Source of the DNA: Shimazuella kribbensis DSM 45090
GTDB lineage: Bacteria > Bacillota > Bacilli > Thermoactinomycetales > Thermoactinomycetaceae
Direction of reading: 5' to 3'
Length of the DNA stretch: 64,000 bases
NCBI RefSeq assembly: GCF_000428065.1
Contig: NZ_ATZF01000005.1
Span: 186,001-250,000, forward strand
Shown: positions 9,831 through 18,047 of the stretch, piece by piece
How positions within the stretch are numbered: position 1 is the stretch's first letter
Layout: every line of letters starts with the position of its first letter
Made by a program: the position numbers and the translations under genes
The notes under the pieces: generated by a model
Database searches by the model: none
The model's input: the letters and a program-made list of their open reading frames with translations, nothing else
What the model was told of the DNA's origin: nothing

Positions 9831-9863
9831 GAAGGGAAATTTAGATGTCTAACTTTCCCTTTT
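9831..9863 (+). terminator. Terminator after the TetR gene
   Basis: AAGGGAAA at 9832-9839 pairs with TTTCCCTT at 9854-9861 over a 14-base loop, followed by a short T run. Confidence 0.6.
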
Positions 9864-10029
9864 GAGTTTTGAGGTATTATTTTTCAGCCAGTTATAGAAG
9901 CGAAATACCTTCATCGCTTTTGCATTCTCCGTTTTCTCAAACTGGATAAAATTAATCAAAATCGAAATAGAAATAAAAAGTATAATTTACAAAATATACA
10001 TAATTGAATGCGGTATTTTTATTTTTACT

Positions 10030-10038
10030 TGTTATAAT
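10030..10038 (+). promoter_or_regulatory. Extended -10 promoter of the small peptide gene
   Basis: TGT-TATAAT is an extended -10 with a perfect TATAAT at 10033-10038, 35 bp before the small ORF. No clear -35 is visible. Confidence 0.5.
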
Positions 10039-10072
10039 AAAAGTGCAAATATCAAAAGGAGTTGTTATTAAC

Positions 10073-10180
10073 ATGATGAAATCTTTACTTACTGCTTCCA
10101 TCGCTGTGTTTGCTTTGAGTTTAATTGGAGATATTAATATCATTGATAGTTTCAATAATTGGAATGTTTTAAATATCTAG
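10073..10180 (+). CDS. Small hydrophobic peptide, 35 aa, possibly secreted or membrane-bound
   Basis: ATGATG start with AAAAGGAG at 10055-10061, encoding MMKSLLTASIAVFALSLIGD followed by a polar tail with NNWNVLNI. The N-terminal basic residue and hydrophobic stretch look like a signal or single membrane helix. The gene has its own extended -10 promoter and a strong terminator at 10213-10247, so it forms a complete transcription unit. It could be a small membrane peptide, a peptide toxin or a signalling precursor; I see no antisense or partner gene that would decide this. The surrounding 850 bp (9748-10601) hold no other convincing gene apart from a short C-terminal-like frame on the minus strand ending at 9848. 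Confidence 0.6.
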   Translation: MMKSLLTASIAVFALSLIGDINIIDSFNNWNVLNI

Positions 10181-10212
10181 GTTTATTTTCAAAAAATAAT
10201 TTTTTACATAGC

Positions 10213-10247
10213 GAACAGCCCAAAGTTAAAACTTGGGCTGTTTTTTT
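10213..10247 (+). terminator. Terminator of the small peptide gene
   Basis: ACAGCCCAA pairs with TTGGGCTGT over a short loop and is followed by T7. Confidence 0.85.
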
Positions 10248-10363
10248 AAGGTGATTCCTTGTTTATTGGAGTTGTAAATGATGTTATGTATAAAGAAAGG
10301 TATGGAGAAGAATAAAGTTGTTTTCCAAAATCTATACTACAGATTTCCTGAATAAAAAAATAA

Positions 10364-10391
10364 AAAAAGCACCTGTCAAAGGTACTTTTTC
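10364..10391. terminator. Terminator-like hairpin
   Basis: AAAGCACCT pairs with AGGTACTTT (one mismatch) with T and A runs on both sides. No gene end lies immediately next to it. Confidence 0.45.
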
Positions 10392-10452
10392 TTTATAGAT
10401 AAGTCATTGTTTGCGGGATCCCAGTACGAATTGGATGTACTGGAATTTTGTG

Positions 10453-10590
10453 TGCCGTGGTCTCGACATATAAACGTCGAGACCACGGCAATGAACTCTT
10501 AGTATTAGTTAGGGTCCTTGCGTGAGCGATGTGACCTCGTGGGTCAGTGGTTACCCTTGTGGGGTCTTACACCATCTTCATTCATTAATG
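10453..10590 (-). other. GC-rich orphan hairpin, possible remnant cassette
   Basis: A perfect 15-bp stem, TGCCGTGGTCTCGAC (10453-10467) with its complement at 10476-10490, sits in a GC-rich patch unlike its AT-rich surroundings. On the minus strand just upstream is a 13-codon frame (10544-10585) with no good ribosome binding site. The layout, a short GC-rich stretch ending in a strong hairpin, matches the other GC-rich cassettes of this window, but here no convincing gene remains. Confidence 0.4.
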
Positions 10591-10601
10591 AAATAGTTAA
10601 T

Positions 10602-12365
10602 CTATTCTTGTACCAATGGTGAAAAATGTGATGTTCGACGTGCAAGTAAATATCGTTCTTGATTAAACCACCAATCCGTTTGCAATGTTTTAAATGTCAC
10701 GATGAACGCCTCTTCTTGATTGTTTGAAGCAACCATAGGATGATCCAATCCATAGAGCGGATCGATAGTATAGAGACTACTCCCTCCTAAATAATCATTC
10801 TTTGTTCCCACAAAATTGGCTACCAGTGTGTATGCTTGAGTATCTATTCCAATTGCGCTCCACATTCCCATTGCGTTCGTTGGATAAGGTTGGAAGGAGA
10901 GATCTGGATGAGTACTTAGTGGTTCTCCATATTGACCATTCCAAGCTGATGGTATCGCAATCATATCCGCACGCTTTACGGTTAACACACCAGATGTTTC
11001 TGGGTAAATAACATCTTCACCAATCAAAATGCCGATTTTCCCTAATCCTTTGACATCAAATACAGACAAGGAGGAACCGGGTAATGCCCAGTTTTCATCA
11101 CTTTTGCTAAGATGCGTTTTTTGATATTTTCCTATTACTTCTCCCTCTTGGGAGATCAGAAGTGCAGCGTTGTATAAACCTTCTTCTGTTTTTTCAGCAA
11201 ACCCAAACACAATCGCAACTTGATATTGTTTCGCTAGTTTGGTTATGTATTGTATAGTCGGTCCTTCTACGTTTTCTGTTAGGTTCTCTATCTCTCTTCG
11301 TTCCATATCACATAAAGGTCCAGTTACAGAGAGTTCGGGTAAAACGACGAGGTTACATTTTGGATTTTTTCTTTTTGCTTGTTTTACCAATTGTGCAATT
11401 TTTTCTTTGTTCTTTGTTTTATCACCGATGATTGGTTCATATTGAATTGTAGCAGCAACAATATCATGAGATTTTGTGTTTTTTGTAAAATCCCATGGTG
11501 CGATATAATGCATTATTTCTTTATAAATTTCTGGTCTTCTTTTATGTAAGAGATCTCTATTATTATTGCTATATAGTTTCGTATCAATATGTGCATAAAC
11601 GATGGTTGGTTCGTTTATAGCGATATTTTCCTTTAGGATAGGAGCTTCGGCAAGTTTTTTTCCTTCTGGTGACCAAATGACACTTCCTCCAATCATTTGA
11701 AAGCTGTTTTCCGTATTAGACCGGTTAGCACCTATCACATACATGCCATTTTGGATTGCCCGATTAGGGAGAGAAAATAATGCTTGAGCGGATGAATTAG
11801 TTGGAAAAGCTAATATATCAGCTCCTGCAAGTCCAGCTAATCTGGAAATTTCGAAGAAAGTAGAATCCATACAGATATTGATCGCAATTTTTCCAATTTT
11901 CGTCTGAAATATGGGGACTCCTAGATTTCCCCAAGCAGCCCAATGTGTATCTGTTTCCCACAACTGCGTTTTTCGATATGTTCCTATGTAGCCTTCAGGT
12001 CCAACTAAGGCAGCCGCATTATAATAAAGCTTCGTTTTTTCATCTATTTCTGGCAACCCGAGTACAACATAGGCATCATATTCGTTTGCCAAATCTGCAA
12101 ACGCATTTGTTGTTTTTCCAGGAATGGTATCCACGAATGGTTGAATGCTTTTACGATTCGCAAAATGATATCCAGTTGTAGACATTTCCGGCGTTACAAC
12201 GAGTTTTGCGCCATTTTGAAATGCTTCTTTTGTAAGTTTTAACAACTCTTCTATGTTTTTATCCCATTGATTTAGCACTGGGTTAAATTGTATAGCAGCT
12301 ACTTTGAAAAGGTCGAATGCTAGAGTTGCTTGTGTGTCCTGATATAAGGGATGTTCTTTTCGCAT
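10602..12365 (-). CDS. Tandem nitrilase-superfamily protein, second catalytic domain apparently inactive
   Basis: 587 residues with two carbon-nitrogen hydrolase domains fused head to tail. Domain 1 (about 22-290) has the full Glu-Lys-Cys triad: Glu60 (VTPEMS), Lys132 (YRKTQL) and Cys165 (NICMDS). Domain 2 (about 302-575) has Glu344 (LPELSV) and Lys416 (YQKTHL), but the nucleophile position reads ILIGEDV, Gly449 in place of Cys. Domain 1 therefore probably hydrolyses an amide or nitrile while domain 2 is structural or regulatory. The substrate is unknown. The chosen ATG at 12365 has AGGTGA five bases upstream; a GTG nine bases earlier is less well placed. It stands alone between two hairpins. 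Confidence 0.88.
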   Translation of the reverse strand: MRKEHPLYQDTQATLAFDLFKVAAIQFNPVLNQWDKNIEELLKLTKEAFQNGAKLVVTPEMSTTGYHFANRKSIQPFVDTIPGKTTNAFADLANEYDAYVVLGLPEIDEKTKLYYNAAALVGPEGYIGTYRKTQLWETDTHWAAWGNLGVPIFQTKIGKIAINICMDSTFFEISRLAGLAGADILAFPTNSSAQALFSLPNRAIQNGMYVIGANRSNTENSFQMIGGSVIWSPEGKKLAEAPILKENIAINEPTIVYAHIDTKLYSNNNRDLLHKRRPEIYKEIMHYIAPWDFTKNTKSHDIVAATIQYEPIIGDKTKNKEKIAQLVKQAKRKNPKCNLVVLPELSVTGPLCDMERREIENLTENVEGPTIQYITKLAKQYQVAIVFGFAEKTEEGLYNAALLISQEGEVIGKYQKTHLSKSDENWALPGSSLSVFDVKGLGKIGILIGEDVIYPETSGVLTVKRADMIAIPSAWNGQYGEPLSTHPDLSFQPYPTNAMGMWSAIGIDTQAYTLVANFVGTKNDYLGGSSLYTIDPLYGLDHPMVASNNQEEAFIVTFKTLQTDWWFNQERYLLARRTSHFSPLVQE

Positions 12366-12443
12366 GAGTATCACCTATCATTTGAATTGCCTAATTATTT
12401 TTAGAATGAAATCCCTTTGTTTGAGAAAAACACGTAAAAGAAA

Positions 12444-12475
12444 GCCTAAGGATTTAAACCTCAGGCGTTAGGCTA
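12444..12475 (-). terminator. Terminator of the SPFH / NAD-kinase-like operon
   Basis: On the minus strand AGCCTAA...TTAGGCT encloses a smaller CCTGAGG hairpin and is followed by TTTCTTTTA, directly after the stop codon at 12476. Confidence 0.7.
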
Positions 12476-13441
12476 TTATTTTATTACCAAATTCGTTTTC
12501 TGCTCCGCGATCGAAATGATCGCAGTCATTCCAGCGTTAAATGCTAAGAAATCATTTTCTACTCCATCGCTAAAAATAACCCCATTCTGTTCCATCTGGG
12601 ACTCAATCACAAGCGGTTGACGTTTCGAAATCGTACCTGTCACCATTTGAGCAGAAGTTGTCTTACTTACAAAAGGTTCTCGGACAGCAAAAAGTAGAGA
12701 TTCATCCTGCCAATCTAATTTTGGTGTGGGTAAACGGTTTCCTTTTGGCTGGTAATGTTGATAGACGCCATTTGCCATATTCATCACACTGCTGATCCAT
12801 CCAGTTGAGCCAGCTCCAGTAGAAACAATGATTCCACTTGAAGATTGCGTTTCGCTTGGTTGTTTGTAGCCAATACGATACCTAGCTGAGACGTGAGTAG
12901 CAGCACCAATAAAGAGATCATTAAAAGCACGTAAGGTTTGCCCATCGTTCAATTTCGCTTTTGCCATCGTGATTCGTTTGTAGCTTTCCCGTCCATTGAA
13001 GACGTTTTCAATAGCAGTAAACGCGTCATGTATATGAAAGGGCAGTAAAATACCATCTATGTTTTCAGGGTCTGGATTGATAGCGATTAGTGGTTGACCT
13101 GATAAATATTTTGCTGTGTTTACCACCAATCCATCTATCCCGATGGTTACAACAATATCTTGAGGAGAAAAAATATAATTAGGTAAAAAAGAGCGATCAA
13201 TCACTTGCAGTTTATAAGTCTCTCTCAGTTGTTCTTTGACAGATTCTACTGCAGAAAGGTAAGTATTATGTTCAGCTTCAAATAGACTAAAATCTTGAGT
13301 CTTATTACTTGATGTCAGCCCAGAAGCCTGTTGTAGGCTTTGATTGACGTAAAATTTAGCTTGGGATCGAGTATTAAAACGTTTGACTAAACCATCCAGA
13401 CGAGTTTCTCTGGTGACCAATACGATTTTTTCGTAATTCAT
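12476..13441 (-). CDS. NAD kinase-like protein (divergent), partner of an SPFH protein
   Basis: 321 residues. The C-terminal two thirds follow the NAD kinase fold: a diglycine-loop counterpart VVTIGIDGL (canonical GGDG is altered to GIDG at the position of the catalytic motif), INPDPENIDG, and the NAD-binding STGAGSTGW loop. The first 100 residues are an extra domain. Loss of canonical GGDG makes ordinary ATP-dependent NAD phosphorylation uncertain; related proteins are often labelled sugar kinase or NAD kinase. It overlaps the SPFH gene by four bases (ATGA), so the two are translationally coupled and probably work together at the membrane; that last point is inference. Confidence 0.75.
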   Translation of the reverse strand: MNYEKIVLVTRETRLDGLVKRFNTRSQAKFYVNQSLQQASGLTSSNKTQDFSLFEAEHNTYLSAVESVKEQLRETYKLQVIDRSFLPNYIFSPQDIVVTIGIDGLVVNTAKYLSGQPLIAINPDPENIDGILLPFHIHDAFTAIENVFNGRESYKRITMAKAKLNDGQTLRAFNDLFIGAATHVSARYRIGYKQPSETQSSSGIIVSTGAGSTGWISSVMNMANGVYQHYQPKGNRLPTPKLDWQDESLLFAVREPFVSKTTSAQMVTGTISKRQPLVIESQMEQNGVIFSDGVENDFLAFNAGMTAIISIAEQKTNLVIK

Positions 13442-14475
13442 CGTTTATTCTTTTGTTTCTCATCCATTAAGGATTCGAGTAGATCAGGTGATATATTGAG
13501 TTGTCCGATTTTGGAAGCATTGCGAGCTAGCTCTTTGATTGCCATGCTCACCATGAGGCGTGGCTCCCCTGTTTGGATGGCAAGTGTTTGTACGAGAGAT
13601 GGATCGAGTTCAGCTAGTGGCTTTAATGTGGCTGCAAGTGCATATGCCTGTGAATCGGCTTCGGCTTTGGCATTTTCGACCTTTGTTGCAACAAGAAGTT
13701 TTCTTTCGGTTTCTAGTCTAACAGAACCTTGCAGCTTGGCTTCGCGAATTTTTTGTTCTTTCATTTCAATCGCTAAATTTGCTTCTGCTTTTGTTTCTCG
13801 TATTTGACGTTGTTTTTCTTCTAGTTTGATTTCTGTGTGCAGTTCATTTTCCTTGATTCGTCTTTCTTGATCGACTGCTGCGTTGCGGCGCTCATAAATA
13901 GCGTCGTCAGCTGTTTTTAGGAGTTCTTCTCTCGCTTCTGCTTCTAATGCTCTGGCCATCTCAGGTGTAGGCTTAATCGCAGAAATAGCAAGCGTTTGAA
14001 TTTCCACTCCTAGTTTTTCTAAGTCTCCTGATCCTGTCAAAAGCTTGCGAACCGATGCACTTATTTCGTCTGACACTTGTACTGCTTCCCGCAAGGAGCG
14101 TTTTTGGATTTCGGTTCGGGTATGTACTTGCAATAAGTTGACAATACGTTGTTCTAATTTTTCAGGATCATCAGATATGTAGTGATTGGAACGATCTTTG
14201 ATGGTGTAATCCAATAGACTCGCAACCATTTCTGGTTCTGTGATGCGATAAGTGACTTGTCCTTGTATAGATACCGTTTGAAAATCAGCTGTAATCTCAT
14301 TAAAGATAAAAGATGTATCTTTACTCGAAATTGGGACTACGGAAATAGACGAAGAACGTTTAAAATAGAAGAAGGATAATCCTTTTCCACTTTGTTTCAG
14401 TTGTCCTTTTTGATAATGAAGCACAAACTGTGTTGGATTGGTTTTGAGATATCGAAAGCCAAACATGTTGTTCAC
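13438..14475 (-). CDS. SPFH/band-7 domain protein
   Basis: 345 residues. The N-terminal half is an SPFH (band 7) domain, with VSIQGQVTYRITEPE and the later LGVEIQTLAISAIKPTPEMAR region. It is followed by a long charged coiled coil (about 180-270, repeats of AEAREELLK, AKAEADSQ type) and a C-terminal helical tail ending MDEKQKNKR. There is no clear membrane helix, so association with the membrane would be peripheral. SPFH proteins form large ring or cage scaffolds. It is first in a two-gene operon with the NAD-kinase-like gene and is followed by a terminator. The ATG has AGGGG upstream. Confidence 0.88.
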   Translation of the reverse strand: MNNMFGFRYLKTNPTQFVLHYQKGQLKQSGKGLSFFYFKRSSSISVVPISSKDTSFIFNEITADFQTVSIQGQVTYRITEPEMVASLLDYTIKDRSNHYISDDPEKLEQRIVNLLQVHTRTEIQKRSLREAVQVSDEISASVRKLLTGSGDLEKLGVEIQTLAISAIKPTPEMARALEAEAREELLKTADDAIYERRNAAVDQERRIKENELHTEIKLEEKQRQIRETKAEANLAIEMKEQKIREAKLQGSVRLETERKLLVATKVENAKAEADSQAYALAATLKPLAELDPSLVQTLAIQTGEPRLMVSMAIKELARNASKIGQLNISPDLLESLMDEKQKNKR

Positions 14476-14548
14476 CCCTTTAGTTGTATAGGAGATATTG
14501 TAACATAAACAATATTTTTAAAAGGGGAAAAAAGGGAGGAAACCTGCA

Positions 14549-15409
14549 TTGAATCATTTGCAAGAAACATTGCGAGATTTTGGGGATAACACCTGTATTC
14601 GTGAGATAAAGTCTATATCAGGTGGCAGTATTAACCGAGTGACATATGTAGAAACAGATAAAAACAAGTACATTTTGAAAGCGCATACAAATATGCCGGA
14701 GAACTTCTTCATTCAAGAGGCATTAGGTTTATCTGCTTTGTCTTGTAAGGTTCGTGTACCAAAGGTGTATCACTATCAATTTGATGAATCTACAGGGGAA
14801 GCGAGTTTGTGGCTAGAATGGATTTCCGTCGGATTAAGATGTGAACAAGCAGAAGAAGAGTTGGGAAGAAAACTTGGACAACTTCATCAATCTACTCACA
14901 CTTTGTATGGATTTATTGAAGATAATTACTTGGGTATTTTCTCTCAACCAAATGCTTGGTCGGATAACTGGGTCGATTTTTTTCGAGATAGACGCTTACA
15001 AGTACAAAAACAAATCGGGGTAGAGAAGGGGCTGTTATTATCAGAAAGATTAAACAAAATGGAAAAGTTAATGGATAAACTAGGCGATTTCATCCCATCT
15101 GGACCTACTTCTTCCTTGCTGCATGGAGATATGTGGAATGGCAATTCCTTCGTAGACCAGTCAGGAGAAGCGATATTTATCGATCCATCAGTTAGCTATG
15201 GTGACCGTGAGGTAGACATTGCCATGTCAGAGTTATTCGGAGGATTTTCCAAACGTTTTTATGATGCATATGAAGAAATACAGCCACTAGATAGTGGATA
15301 TTTTGATCGTAAAGCCATTTATCAGTTATACTATTTATTGTTACATTTGAATTATTATGGGGAATCTTATGGACAGCAGATAGATGAGATGCTTGCTCGG
15401 TATGTATAA
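14549..15409 (+). CDS. Fructosamine kinase family protein
   Basis: 286 residues, normal length for the family. Motifs: SGGSINRV nucleotide loop near residue 25, KYILKAH with the ATP Lys, the catalytic LLHGDMWNGN near 192-201, and the metal-binding IDPSVSYGDREVDIAM. Fructosamine-3-kinases phosphorylate sugar adducts on proteins or amino acids so that they break down, a glycation repair or salvage role. TTG start at 14549 behind GGAGGAAA; no closer ATG exists. It is a single gene, divergent from the SPFH operon. Confidence 0.92.
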   Translation: MNHLQETLRDFGDNTCIREIKSISGGSINRVTYVETDKNKYILKAHTNMPENFFIQEALGLSALSCKVRVPKVYHYQFDESTGEASLWLEWISVGLRCEQAEEELGRKLGQLHQSTHTLYGFIEDNYLGIFSQPNAWSDNWVDFFRDRRLQVQKQIGVEKGLLLSERLNKMEKLMDKLGDFIPSGPTSSLLHGDMWNGNSFVDQSGEAIFIDPSVSYGDREVDIAMSELFGGFSKRFYDAYEEIQPLDSGYFDRKAIYQLYYLLLHLNYYGESYGQQIDEMLARYV

Positions 15410-15421
15410 ACAAAAAGTGGT

Positions 15422-15451
15422 GCCCACAGGATTTGGTGCTCTCCTGTGGGC
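15422..15451. terminator. GC-rich hairpin between FN3K and the 70-aa cassette
   Basis: GCCCACAGGA pairs with TCCTGTGGGC over ten bases; no long U run follows. It can serve both the fructosamine kinase gene and the convergent GC-rich small gene. Confidence 0.7.
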
Positions 15452-15478
15452 TTTGAAGGTATCGGTTGAACAGAGGCC

Positions 15479-15691
15479 TTACTTATTCGCCTTTTTACGA
15501 AGACGTTCGGCCCGCTTGCTCTCCTTGTCAGACAAGGTTGAAAAGAGAAGCATGACGGGGATCGTGATGGGCAACGCAGGGGGAATAAGGAACGACCACC
15601 CCAAGGCGCCCATATGCGCTTCGTATTCTCTTGCGTTTTTCTCAGCCTTTTCAGCCTTTCGAAGGAGCCTTTCCCTTCTGCTTTCCTTCAT
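15479..15691 (-). CDS. Small basic protein, 70 aa, GC-rich orphan cassette
   Basis: Not recognised. The N-terminus is a charged helix (ESRRERLLRKAEKAEKNARE), the middle a hydrophobic segment (WSFLIPPALPITIPVMLLF) that could span the membrane, and the C-terminus a basic tail (RAERLRKKANK). Codon and base composition are visibly richer in GC than both neighbours. AAGGAAG precedes the ATG, and a strong hairpin follows at 15422-15451. It is inserted between the fructosamine kinase gene and purU. It could be of phage or other foreign origin. Confidence 0.6.
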   Translation of the reverse strand: MKESRRERLLRKAEKAEKNAREYEAHMGALGWSFLIPPALPITIPVMLLFSTLSDKESKRAERLRKKANK

Positions 15692-15781
15692 GTGACTTCC
15701 TTCAGTCGATGGAACTTATGTATATTTTATCATGTAATCGTTGTTTTTGATCGATTTTTTATCAGAGAGGAAGTTTCGAAT

Positions 15782-16666
15782 TTGAATGCACAACTAGCAA
15801 AAATAAAGAAAGATGTGGGCAGATTGCTTATTTCCTGTCCCGATCGCACGGGGATTATCGCAGCAGTTTCACAATTTTTGTATCAGCATGGAGCAAATAT
15901 TATTCACTCTGATCAGCATGCCACAGAGCAAGAAAATGGTATGTTTTTTATGCGTGTCGCTTTCCAGTTAGACGATCTTGCAGAAAAAATCAGTTTTTTA
16001 AAGGAACAATTTCAAAAAGTAGCCGATTCCTTTATGATGGATTGGCGGATTTCTTTGCCTGCTCACAAAAAGAAACTCGCAATTTTTGTATCGAAATATG
16101 ATCATTGTTTACAAGAATTGCTATGGAGATGGCGAATTGGGGAGTTGGATGCGGACATAAAAATGGTGATCAGTAATCATCCTGATTGCAAACCTTTGGT
16201 GGAACCATACGGTTTGCCTTATTACCATATACCTGTAACCAAAGAGAACCGAGAAACAGCAGCACTAGAACAATTGGAGTATTTACATAAAGAAGAAGTG
16301 GATACGATCATTTTAGCGAGATATATGCAAATCATTCCCACTAGCATGATCGATGTGTATCCCAATCAAATCATCAATATCCATCATTCTTTTTTACCTG
16401 CTTTTGTGGGGGCCAATCCATATGAGCGGGCATTTGACCGCGGCGTAAAATTGATCGGTGCAACAGCACATTATGTGACAGAAGAACTAGATGAAGGGCC
16501 GATCATCGAGCAAGATGTTCAACGTGTCAGTCACCGTCAGCGGCCAGAAGACTTGGTACGAATTGGGAGTGAAATAGAGCGAATTGCATTGGCGAGAGCC
16601 GTATCTTGGCATGTGAATGATCAAGTACTGGTACATGGAAATAAGACCATTGTGTTTCCTGGGTAA
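15782..16666 (+). CDS. purU: Formyltetrahydrofolate deformylase
   Basis: Releases formate from 10-formyl-THF, balancing the one-carbon pool and feeding formate to PurT. 294 residues from TTG 15782, chosen because AGAGGAAG lies seven bases upstream and the length fits the family (about 280-300); the frame is open further 5' but that part overlaps the GC-rich cassette. An N-terminal ACT domain (RLLISCPDRTGIIAAVSQFL) is followed by the formyl transferase-like domain with VISNH, the active-site INIHHSFLPAFVGANPY (Asn-His) and GATAHYVTEELDEGPII with the catalytic Asp. All key residues are present. Confidence 0.95.
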   Translation: MNAQLAKIKKDVGRLLISCPDRTGIIAAVSQFLYQHGANIIHSDQHATEQENGMFFMRVAFQLDDLAEKISFLKEQFQKVADSFMMDWRISLPAHKKKLAIFVSKYDHCLQELLWRWRIGELDADIKMVISNHPDCKPLVEPYGLPYYHIPVTKENRETAALEQLEYLHKEEVDTIILARYMQIIPTSMIDVYPNQIINIHHSFLPAFVGANPYERAFDRGVKLIGATAHYVTEELDEGPIIEQDVQRVSHRQRPEDLVRIGSEIERIALARAVSWHVNDQVLVHGNKTIVFPG

Positions 16667-16758
16667 TTAGGTTAGACATTTATGATGTTGAATTATGGAG
16701 GTGTTATGCATACAATGAATAGTAAGGACAAATTTGTCCATTCCACAGAGGGGTCAGT

Positions 16759-16920
16759 ATGCAGAAGAATGCCAAGCGTGACAATTTTCGTATCCGTGCA
16801 ATGAGGCGTAAGGCAGGACCGAAGAAGATCCGTGCGGTGTTCGTTCGCAGCATGAGGGGTACAGAGCTGGAGCGTGTGGCCGGAAGGTACACCAGCTCCC
16901 TCCGCCGTTGCGGAAAGTGA
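16759..16920 (+). CDS. Small highly basic protein, 53 aa, GC-rich orphan cassette
   Basis: Starts ATG 16759 and encodes MQKNAKRDNFRIRAMRRKAG, then a further Arg/Lys-rich stretch ending SSLRRCGK. Base composition is far richer in GC than the flanks. The ribosome binding site is a moderate GAGGGG at 16749-16754. A GC-rich hairpin follows within 20 bases. The very basic composition would suit nucleic acid binding, but this is a guess. I do not recognise the family. Confidence 0.55.
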   Translation: MQKNAKRDNFRIRAMRRKAGPKKIRAVFVRSMRGTELERVAGRYTSSLRRCGK

Positions 16921-16939
16921 CCTGACCACCTGAGGGAAA

Positions 16940-16978
16940 GACCGCCTGAACCATTTCTCCGGATAGGTTCAGGCGGTC
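16940..16978 (+). terminator. GC-rich hairpin after the 53-aa gene
   Basis: GACCGCCTGAACC (16940-16952) pairs perfectly with GGTTCAGGCGGTC (16966-16978); no U run follows, unlike native terminators here. Confidence 0.75.
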
Positions 16979-17333
16979 GGTCGTTATGGAATTATTATCT
17001 ATTTGTCTTTTCGACTTAGTAAAGTATAAATTGATCCAGCAGGAATGAAGAACAAACATACGTGAGGTTACGCCAGCAATTCGTTTAAATGATGATATAA
17101 GTGGCTTGATCATTTAACCATAGTGAGAGGTTTTCCTTCGCGAATTGGGATTTCTTAGATGCAAATGAATAGGAGTAGTGGCTGATTTTCCACACTAGAA
17201 TCAGCTTTTTTGCGTTTATGATAGAGTTGAAAAATATAAATGATCTCGATTTACCTATGTTTCCTTCTTTGACATGTTTTAAAGAAAAGTCTTTTTTCTT
17301 GCTCTCATTTGTTGTTTTTTTATATGGAGGGAA
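16979..17333. other. Intergenic region with one native terminator
   Basis: AT-rich and without a convincing gene. A terminator-like hairpin, GCTGATT (17181-17187) with AATCAGC (17199-17205) followed by T6, lies within it; no gene in the window clearly ends there, so it may be left over from a lost gene. Confidence 0.5.
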
Positions 17334-17393
17334 TTGACCTGGTGGTCAAAAAGTGATATTTTGATTTTATACAAGAATTGACCACTTGGTCGA
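17334..17393. promoter_or_regulatory. Two inverted-repeat operators of the TetR/ABC operon
   Basis: TTGACC-tggt-GGTCAA at 17334-17349 and TTGACC-actt-GGTCGA at 17378-17393. The two start 44 bases apart, about four helical turns, so they face the same side. The second ends seven bases before the ATG, and the first may overlap a -35 (TTGACC). This fits autorepression by the downstream TetR protein. Confidence 0.8.
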
Positions 17394-17399
17394 AAGAGG

Positions 17400-18047
17400 A
17401 TGGACTATTTGAATAGCCTGTATCAACGAGTACCTGTAGATAAAAGAGATAAGATTTTCCAGTCTACGATGAAAGAATTTACCTTACATTCTTATGATAA
17501 AGCTTCTACCAATCAAATTATTCAGGATGCCGGTATCTCAAAAGGGTTGTTGTTTCATTATTTTAAGAGCAAAAAAGAACTTTATCTCGCAACTTTTGAT
17601 TACAGCTCGCAACTATTTTGGGAGATTTATGAACCGAAGTTACAAAACTTGCCCTCCGATTATTTTGATCGTCTCCTTTATTTGTCGAGATTAAAGTTAG
17701 AAGTTTGTAAGCAAGAACCAATCGTATATGGTTTTATTCTCTCTGCCTATGAAGACATTCAGTATCGGTTTCCAAACGAATTTGATTCCCTCATGAAGGA
17801 ATCGGTTCAAGCTCATATGCCAGTTCTTTTTGATGGAGTAGATTTATCTAATTTTCGAACGGATATCAATCAAGAAAAAGCAATGACTTTGATTTCTCTC
17901 AGTTTGGAAGCGATGGGAAAACAAATGGTAAAGGATGCTTTGCAACAGCCAGATAAAGGCTTGACTGAATGGGATGAGAAGATGAAAGACGTAGAGCTTG
18001 TGATGGAAATCTTTCGACATGGCATGTATAGAAAAGGAGAACAGTGA
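17400..18047 (+). CDS. TetR-family regulator of an ABC exporter
   Basis: 215 residues with a normal TetR helix-turn-helix: FTLHSYDKASTNQIIQDAG, then SKGLLFHYFKSKKELY. The C-terminal ligand-binding domain is divergent. It is first in an operon with an ABC ATPase and permease, with the ATGs overlapping the preceding stops, and has two matching operators upstream, so it very likely represses its own operon until a compound to be exported appears. Start: ATG 17400 is directly against GAGG (no spacer), while TTG 17409 has a normal nine-base spacer and may be the real start, three codons in. Confidence 0.88.
   Translation: MDYLNSLYQRVPVDKRDKIFQSTMKEFTLHSYDKASTNQIIQDAGISKGLLFHYFKSKKELYLATFDYSSQLFWEIYEPKLQNLPSDYFDRLLYLSRLKLEVCKQEPIVYGFILSAYEDIQYRFPNEFDSLMKESVQAHMPVLFDGVDLSNFRTDINQEKAMTLISLSLEAMGKQMVKDALQQPDKGLTEWDEKMKDVELVMEIFRHGMYRKGEQ

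Noticed and set aside
10544-10585. 13-codon ORF beside the orphan hairpin
   Set aside because: No convincing ribosome binding site; kept only as part of a possible remnant.
16754-17113. 119-codon frame on the minus strand over the 53-aa gene
   Set aside because: Shadow of the plus-strand GC-rich gene; no ribosome binding site at its start.
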